Shown here: positions 1 to 9,100 of the stretch, in pieces
How positions within the stretch are numbered: the stretch's first letter is position 1
Layout of the letters: every line of letters begins with the position of its first letter
From: Christensenella sp. UBA7868
Lineage (GTDB): Bacteria; Bacillota; Clostridia; Christensenellales; UBA1242
Direction of reading: 5' to 3'
Length of the DNA: 10,745 nt
Assembly: GCA_002501285.1 (NCBI GenBank)
Contig: DLSG01000062.1
Coordinates: 1 to 10,745 of the forward strand
Notes under the pieces: model-generated
Databases searched by the model: none
Told to the model about the DNA's origin: nothing
The model's input: only the letters and a program-made list of their open reading frames with translations
Program-made: the position numbers and the translations under genes

Positions 1-24
1 ATAATATTTTTACATATTACTATT

Positions 25-30
25 AAGGAG
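25..30 (+). promoter_or_regulatory. Shine-Dalgarno site of the giant lipoprotein gene
   Basis: AAGGAG lies five bases before the ATG at 36, a near-consensus match to the 16S anti-Shine-Dalgarno at normal spacing. It fixes the start codon, which is also the only start that gives an intact lipoprotein signal peptide. Only 35 bases of upstream sequence are visible and no convincing promoter pair can be called in them, so the promoter probably lies outside the window. Confidence 0.85.
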
Positions 31-35
31 AGAAT

Positions 36-107
36 ATGAAACTTAAAAAAGTTATTTTAACATTCTTAATAATCCTTTTAGGGCTTAGTGGCTCACTTTT
101 TGGGTGT
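36..107 (+). other. Lipoprotein (signal peptidase II) signal peptide, residues 1-24
   Basis: A basic n-region (K2, K4, K5) is followed by a hydrophobic core at about residues 6-17 and the lipobox L21-F22-G23-C24. Cleavage would precede Cys24, which would be diacylated. The following residues are charged and then acidic, typical of a tether leading away from the membrane. Confidence 0.9.
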
Positions 108-3100
108 AAAGAAAAGCCACTTGGATTGTATATAAAAGAAGGTGAAGAAGTGGTTTCTAAAATCTCTTTAATTCTTCCTACAAATAACAGTGGTGAAGAT
201 GATGAAAACCAAGGTGGTGAAGATTCTTCGGGGAATACTGGTAATAACGGTGAAGATGTATCATCAGGAGAAACACCCGCTGAAGAAGAAACTGCACTTG
301 ACAGAAAATTGATTTATGTGTTTGCAGAAAATGCAAACGATATGTTTAAAAAAGGTTTAGACATTGTTACAAATAAACAAAATATTGTAAAAATTAGTTT
401 AAATGAAGAAGAAACAAGTAAATTAGAAAATGGTTATGCTTACGATATTAGTGCAATTCAAGCAAAAAATGTAACAATTTCGTTTGAAACAAAAGACAAA
501 AAAACAAAAGTAAGTTTAGATGTAGAAATTACACAAGATTGTGAAAAGATTGAAAAAAATGTTCACAGCAAAAACTATGTTGTAAGAAATGAAAATACTC
601 AACTTTCTTCATCGGCTGTAAGTTTTATTCCAGAAACTACAACAAACAAAAACATAAGATTTGTTTTGGATGAAGAATATACTGGTTTAAACTTATCGGA
701 AGATGGATACTTAACTTTTGATGAAAACTTTGATTCTAACCTTAAAGAATTTTATGTAACAATTTATCATGAAAACTATGTAGAAGATGATGAAAATAAT
801 GTTAATTTTGTTGTTGAAAATATAAAATATGACATTTTAAGCAAGGTTGAAGATATTGAAGCGGTGATTGGCGGAGCAAAAGTTACAAGTTTAGAATTTG
901 CAACAAATATGAGTGAAGAAAACTATAATTTCCAAACTATTTCGTTTAAATCTTTAATAAGAAAAAATGGAAATGTAAGTTATGAAAATATTGATAATAG
1001 TTATAGGCTTGTTTATTCCTTAAAAAATTCGTCAAGAAATTTAATTAATATTAAACCTGTATCTGGCGATCCATTCTCTTTAACTCTTTCACAAAATGGT
1101 TTTGATGGCACAGATGTGTTAGTTGCAAGAATCGAAAATGTTTTGTGGCCAGATTATCAGTCAAGAGAAATTGAAATTGCTATCACTGTAAAAACTTATC
1201 CAAGTTTAATTACAATAAATGGAAGTAAAAGTGATGTTGATTTAGTTCTTTATACAGATTCTGGAAGCAAAGATTTAGTTGTTAGAATTAATGATAGTTA
1301 CAACACTAATTTTGTTATATCAAATGTCCAAAATGATAAAATAACAATTTCTTATGAAAATGGTATTGAAGCGATGCTTGAAGAAATTGAAAGTGGAACA
1401 ATACTTTTAGTTTCAAGCGTAAAAGATATAAGTTTTGACGGTAAAAACTATGTTGACACATCTTTTCAAATAAAATCTGTTGGTAACGATAGTTTAACAA
1501 GAAATGTAAATGTTAGAATTTACAAAAGCATGATTGACGCAAAAATAAAATTAAATAATGAAGAAGTTCAAGATGAAGTTGTTGTGTATAAAACAACTAC
1601 TAGCGGACAAAGTTTGATTTCGGAATTTGTTATTGAACCTGTTGATGATGTTGTTATTCCAACATTTACTGTTGAAATTGAAGACACAAATGTTGTTAAA
1701 CTTGAAAATATAACTTATCAAGAAAATGACAAAAAATTTAGTTTAAAAGCATTAACAACTGGCGAAACAAATGTTTTTGTTAAATTTGATAATGGGCTTG
1801 AAAAATCATTTAAAATTAAAGTTTACACCGCAATAAAAGATGTGGAAATAGATTTTAATGATTATTCTAAAACCTATAATATTGGAGATATTGAAAATTT
1901 ATCAAATTTGACAGGCGTAAAGAAATATTCTATTAAAAACAGCACAAGCAGTCAGATTTTGTTTAAAGCAACTGACGAAAAAGGCAATATTGTTTATGAT
2001 AAATATTTAATTGATATTCAATATAAAATTGACAACGAAGGCTATTTTGCAATTTCAAACGAAGACAATAAACTTCATGCAATTAAAGTTTCTACTGACC
2101 AAAGCGGAGAATTGTTTAGCATTAAAGTTACGGCATTTATTAAAGCGTATGTTTATGATAATGCTAGAAATGAATACGGCATTAGCACTATTGAAAAAAA
2201 CTTTTATGTTGAAATTTATGAACCTATTAGAAATATAACATTGAGTGAAGACTACATAACACTTTATACAAAAAATTCTTTGGGCAAAAGCGATTTTGAT
2301 AAAGCACAAAAAACTATTGATTTAACAATTTTCCCAAGCAATGCAACAAAAGGTAACAGCCAAATTACTTTTAGAAGCAACTTTAATAGTGACAGCATTG
2401 TAAGTTTTGTTGGTGCGAAAAAAGATGGCGATAATTATAAACTTGAATCGAATAGATTAACAATTATTGCTAATTTGCTTGACCAAGGAAAGAAAACTGA
2501 AACTGGAACAATAACGTTTAGTATTCAAGAGTATAAGATTGTTTATACAAAGAAAGTGACTATTAAAATTTCAACTGCTCAAAAACCTGAAAGTATAATA
2601 GTTGAAAATGTTTTGAAACAAACAGACGAAAATGGAAAAAGTTTTGATTATATTTATTTTAATCTTGGCTTTGATAAAAAAATAAATATTAATCCAAGCG
2701 TTTATCCAATAACAAGTTTAAATAATAATATTAGTTATAAAATTGATAATAAAACAAGTGTTGACGATATTATATCTTACAAAAATGGTGTTATTACTCC
2801 TTTAAAAGCGGGCGAATGTGATTTAATTTTAATTCCTGACGGAAATATAAATGAGGACGGAAGTTACGAAAACGAAAAAATAATACATATTTTAGTCGCT
2901 GACGGCGAAAGCGTTCCTTACAGCATTTCAACAAAACAAGAATTGTTAATGCTTTGTGGGGTAAATGAAACAGAAAATGAAGAAGAATTTGTAAAAAGAT
3001 TTTCTAAAAATTATGTTTTAACAAGTGATATAGATTTAAGTGGCGAAACTATTGTGCCTGTTGGATTCTACACATTAGTTAAAGCATCTGGGGAAGAAAC

Positions 3101-6100
3101 AAGGAAAGTCCCTTTTAGCGGAACATTTAGTGGTAAATTTACAATTAATGGCGTTGAAAAACAATATTCTATTAGTGGGATAAGTTTAAAAATAGACAGC
3201 CGAGATAAATTGGGACTTATTGGAAATGTTAAATATGTTGGTTTATTTGCAGAAAATCAAGGAAAAATTTCAAACTTAACAGTTCATTATTCTAATATCG
3301 AAGCAATAATTTCAAGGTATGCAGACCCTATTTATTATTCAAGTCAAAATTTAAGAAACACTTTCATTTTTGGCGGTATTTCTGCAATAAATCTATCTGT
3401 TATTGAAAATTGTGAAGTAAATATAAATTCAGCACAAATTGAAACTTATTTTGGAGAAAACTATTTTGGTTTAATCTCTGGGAAAAGTGGGTTAGAAGCT
3501 AATGATGAAACTAACAATTCTTCACAAATTTTAAATTGCTTTGTAAGTGGAAATATAAATATTTGTGACGGATATAGTTTAAAAAATAAAGAGTTAGACA
3601 CTCACCCTAGTATAATGGTGGGCGGAATTGTTGGTAAAAACTTAAAAACAAGTGTTGTTAAAGGCGGTTTTGATGTATATAACAATCAAAATGAGATATT
3701 TAACAAAAATATAATAAATTCTACTGTAAACATAACAAGTTTAAACGAACTTGAACTTGTTTTAAGTAGTGACACTTCTTGCTTTGGTGGAATATGCGGA
3801 CAAAATGACGGCGAAATATTAAATATGGCATCTTACGGAAAAGTGTTTGCGTATAGAAATGTTGGTGGTGTTTGTGGAATTAATAATGGCGTTATTGGCA
3901 CAGATAAAAACGGAAATAACACATTTGGTTGTTTCAGTGCTAGTTTAGTTTATGGAAATAGTTTTGTTGGCGGACTTTGTGGAATTAACAACAAAACTTT
4001 AAAATATAATGCTGTTATGCTTTTAGACGATGACGATTTAATAGAAATTAATGGCGTTTTAAGTAAAATTTATGGAATAAGTGATGTATCTGGACTTGTT
4101 GGTAAAAATAATGGAGATATTAGTCTATTAGAAAACAACTTTGTACGAAGTTATGTTCAAAAAACTGAAAATTATTATGATATTTATGCTGAAACTGATA
4201 AATTTGGGGCTATTTTAATAGACGAAAACGATTTAGCAGATGCTGGATTAATAAGTGATTATAGTAATTGTGTTATTTTATCGAATTTTGCTGACAATTT
4301 AAAAATAGGCTATAATAGCGAAACATTAAAAGAAATTGTTACAAAAGGCGATAAGCAAGACATTGGTATAACTGCTCCAACAGAAATTGTTGTAAATATT
4401 AAAGATAGTTCATTTATTGGAAGCGCTAGTTTATATAATTACAATAAATTCGTAAAAGCGGGCGAAGATAAGATAGTTTTAGTTTATTATAAACAGACAG
4501 ACAGTTTAAAATATAATTATTATTTAAGAAATTATTTGTTTGAAATAGGCTATAATTATGAGTCAAATGGTAGTAACAAAACTACACTTACAAAAATTGA
4601 GAGTTTGTCACCTGATATTTTGCAAGTTGACAGTAAAGGTAACTTTACAGTTTTAAAAACAGGTGAAGCAAAGCTTAAAATTTATAGCGTTTTAAATAAA
4701 CAAGCGCAAAAAGAAATAACAATAAAAGTTATTGACATTATTAAAAGTTTTGACATTTTTGAAGATAGTTTAGAAAATGTAAAACTTAAAACAATTTATG
4801 TAGAAAAAGGTTCAAGTAAAAATATCTATTTAGGTAAACAAGTTTTACAAAAAGATATGTTTATTAAATATGAATTAAGTGAAACAAGTAAAGATATTTG
4901 TCAAATAAATTTAGACGGTGGAGTTTATTACTCAACTTTATATTCTCAAGTTTTGTATGGCAAAAACAGCGGAAACGTTCAAGTTAAAGCAAGTTTGTTT
5001 GTCCAAATTTTGGGAGAGTACTATCAAATTCCTTATTCTTACACATTCAACATTGTTGTAAGCGAAGGAGTTAAAGCGTTTGAAGTTGATTTGGAAAGTG
5101 CAGAAATATCAAAAACATCATTTGTTAATTTAAAAGCAAATGTTGTAACCGATTTAACTGATAAAACAAGTTTAGTTGTAAGTCAAGAAATATCAAGCAA
5201 AAACAGCGACGGAACTGTAACCACAATAAATGGCGAATTTTTAAACTTTTCACTTGAAAAATCTACGTTTTCTGGCAAACTTGTGTTTGATTTTAAAATT
5301 TATCCAAATAAAACTTACTTAAAACAAATAATAGGAAAAACTATTAAGTTTAACCTTTATGTAATTGATAGTTTTGTAAGTTTGGATAAACTTCAAAATA
5401 ATCCAGAAAGTTATAAAGATTATATTAAAACAGTGTTCTTTACGGTTACTGATAACGGCGTTATTAATGTTGAAATGGAATATTATAGTGACGGCGAAGT
5501 AATTAAAAATGAAAATGGGCAAGATGTTATTAATACAAACGAACTTGAAAGCGAATTTATTAAAATTGGTAAAATTGGAATTTTAAAAATTAATGTTTAT
5601 CCAAAACTAAATTTGCAAAGTGAAAACACTGTTACACTTTCATATTCTAATCAAGATAACTATAAATTAAGTTTTAAACAAGTTAAAAAATCAGGAAATG
5701 GTTATGAAGATGTAAATACTTCAACAATAATTTCTAATGGAATAATACTTGATAATTCATATTTAATAGATGATGAAAACGAGCAGTATTTGTATGTTAA
5801 ACTTTTAACTGAAAGTCCTATAAATGAAAACAGTAAATTTAATTTAGAATTAAACATTTCTGGTTTTGTTTATAAATTTGAAAAAACTTTAACAAGCGTT
5901 CTTTCATCTAATTTAGAAATTGCTTTTGATGGTGCAATTTTAAATAGTGAAGGAAAACTGGAAGCAGTTTATGCAAAAGGCGTTCCAGACAGTCAAATAA
6001 TTTCACTTACTGTAAACAAATTAACAAGTTATGCCTTAAATTATAATATTGATGTTTCAAAATTAAATGGTTCAAACTTTGTAGAAATTTTGCAATATCG

Positions 6101-9100
6101 TGACCCTGTAAAAGTGGGAGAAGATAGTGTAAGATATGATTATATTATTAACGGAATAAACAACAATAGTGGAAACGAAAGTGTAGAATTATATTTCTAT
6201 ATTGATAAAAAAGTTAATAACAAAACAGAAAGATATGCGTCTAATGTCTTAAAACTTAATATTGTAGATTTTGTTGTAACTGGAATGAGTGTTGAAAATG
6301 TAGAAAATGGATATTTATCTAAACCAGTTGGAACAAGTTATCCTTTAAAAGTAAAATTGGATACTATCAGTGATTCTAGCAGTGAAGTTTTAAATGAAAT
6401 TAAAGTATTAGAAGATGAAATTTCAAAACAACAAATTGTTGGAAATAGTATAAAATCTAAAATTTTCAGTTTTAACGGCGAGAATTTGAAAGCAGGCTTT
6501 GAAAACGATAACTTTAAAATATTGCATGATGATTATTTTGAAATAAAACCACTACTTGCACAAAAATATTCAGGATTTAATGCAACCGTTGTGATTTCAT
6601 ACAAAAATGGTCAACCAAGTGTTGAAACAGAAAGTGGAGATACTGGTGAAATATTCTTTGCTAAAAACAATTACGCTAAAAAATATAGTTTAAGTTTTGG
6701 TGGAGATTTCTATATTCAAACTGATATTAATAATCCAGTTCCTGTTTACACTGCGGAAGAATTTGTTTTAATGAAAGAAAACGCAAACTATATTTTAATG
6801 AATGATATTGTGTTAAAACAAGACAAAAATGTACAAGAATTAGAAAATGGTTATAAACTAATGGACGCTAAATTTAACAGTTTAGACGGAAATGGTTACA
6901 AAGTTGTTGTAAAACATTTAGATGTGGATTTAACAAGCAGTGAAAATGGCGAATATTATTTTGGACTATTTAAAGAAAGCGGAAATGATACAATTATTAA
7001 AAATTTACAAGTGTCATATAATCTTGAAAATATTAATGATGAAAACGATGTTGTAAGTTCGGGGAATGTATTAAATTTAACAAATATTTCAAATCTTACT
7101 TTTGGCGCTTTATGTGCGGTTAATAATGGCTTAATTTACAATTGTGATGTTTTAGGCTTAAAAATTAACGGATATGACGAAATTTTAAATATTAATGTTT
7201 CAAATATCGTGGGTGACGAGCAAACCTCTGCTCTTATCGGCGGAATGGTTGGAAGAAATAATGGCGTAATCACAAACAGTTTAACAGAACTAAAAATTTG
7301 TGTAAATAAAGGTTTTGTTGGTGGTGTTGTTGGCGAAAATAACGGTTCAATCAGTTCGGTTGTGTACAAAAACATAATTATTAAAAATCTTGGTGAAGAT
7401 GAAAATAGTTCTCGCACTGCAGGATTTAGTTATATTAACACTGGGAACATTAAGTTTAGTTCCGTTAGTGGTGATGAGAACTTTAAAGATAATGGTAGAT
7501 TTTTATGTGATCCAACTTTATCAGATTATGCAATCACTGCTTCAACTTCGGTTTCTGGATTTGTGTTTAATAACACAGGCACGATTGAAGATTGTTATGC
7601 AAATTTAAGTATAACAAGCCAAAGTTATTCGGGCGGATTTGTATTTGCAAATTCGGGTAATATTACAAGAAGTTATGCAGCAACTTTAAACGAAAAAGAA
7701 AACAATATTGCACACAGTCCTTTTATTGCAACAAAAGATAGTTTTGACGAAGATGTTATGAAAACTAAAATCGTTGATTGCTATTATTTGAATATAAATA
7801 AAAGTTCGATTAATGATAATATCGTTACAGGGCTTGATATTCAAAAGTTTAAAGACGATTATTATCTAACAAACTTTATTTTAGGAAATGAAGATTCTGT
7901 TTGGAAATATGAAGAAGGGTATGACCTTCCAATTCTTGTGGAAGCAAACAATAAAGCTTTTAGCAGACGTTATTTATACAGCACACAAGAAACACCTGAT
8001 GGTGGAATTAAATATTCTTATATTTATCAAGATGGTTATTATGCGGGAAGCAAAAACAACCCTATAATAATTTCTAATGAAGAAGAGTTTATTGAATATT
8101 TCTCTTTAACTAATAAAACAAACAGTCAATATTACAGACTTGTAAACAATATTAATTTCAGCGATTATGCTTCACTTCCTACTTATAATTATATTTTTAG
8201 CGGAAAACTTGATGGAAATGGACTTGAAATATCAAATTTAAGTGTTTCAGCACCTTCAAACTTTAATGGACAATCATTCGGACTTTTCGCAAAAATTGAA
8301 AAGACTAATAATAGTTTTACTCCTACTGTTAAAAATTTAACAATAAAACCAATAGAAGTTTATGCTAATAATGTAAGTTTTGTTGGCAGTTTGGCGGGTA
8401 TTGTTAAAGATGCAAACATTGTAAATATTAATGTAGAATCTAATAATGTTATTGTTCAAGGAAGAAATGTTGTTGGTGGAATAGTTGGCCTTGTGTATGG
8501 AAATTCTAACTTGATTAATTTAAACAGTAATGTTTCTGTAAACTCTAACTATTCAAATTCAGAAGAAATTTCAGATGGATTTAATTTGTTTGCAAGTTAC
8601 TATGACGAAAACAATAATTTTGTTAGTAATTACGAAAAAGTTTCGTATGCGGGTAGTATTTGCGGGATTGTTGACACGGATAAAACTGATGACAAAAATG
8701 AAAGAGTTAGAAATGTTAAAGTTTTAGGCTCTGCAAAATCTATTGCGTCATTTGCAGGACTAGCATTCGGACTTGTTTGTGAAAATAGTGGCGTTGATAA
8801 TGTTAGCGTTGAAGTTTCAAACAACAATTATTTAAACTCAAATTACGCAAGTGGGCTTGTTTGTGGAGAAAACCGTGGATATATTTCTCGTTGTCAAACA
8901 AGTTTAAGTGGAACAATTTCACAAAAATTATTTAGAAATAAATCTAAATTTATTGGCGGAATTGTTGGTTTTAACAATAATGGTACAATTGTAAATTCTA
9001 TAAGCACAGTAAACATTATTGGAACAAATGACACAATTTCTGCGGGTGGCGTTGTTGGACTTTCGGTTGGCGGAGCAATAAGTAGTGTGGTTGCTTCTTG

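Noticed and set aside
1..24. Promoter just upstream of the gene
   Set aside because: The leader is AT-rich with TATTAC/TATTAA words resembling a -10 box, but in such DNA these are expected by chance and there is no room for a -35 box at proper spacing.
2011..2309. Short open frames on both strands inside the N-terminal stalk
   Set aside because: They overlap a continuous coding frame with consistent beta-strand patterning, and their translations are low-complexity AT-rich sequence.
7136..7417. Minus-strand open frame of 93 codons opposite module 2
   Set aside because: Same antisense effect of GLUG codons (Thr-Pro-Pro-Thr runs), with no family resemblance.
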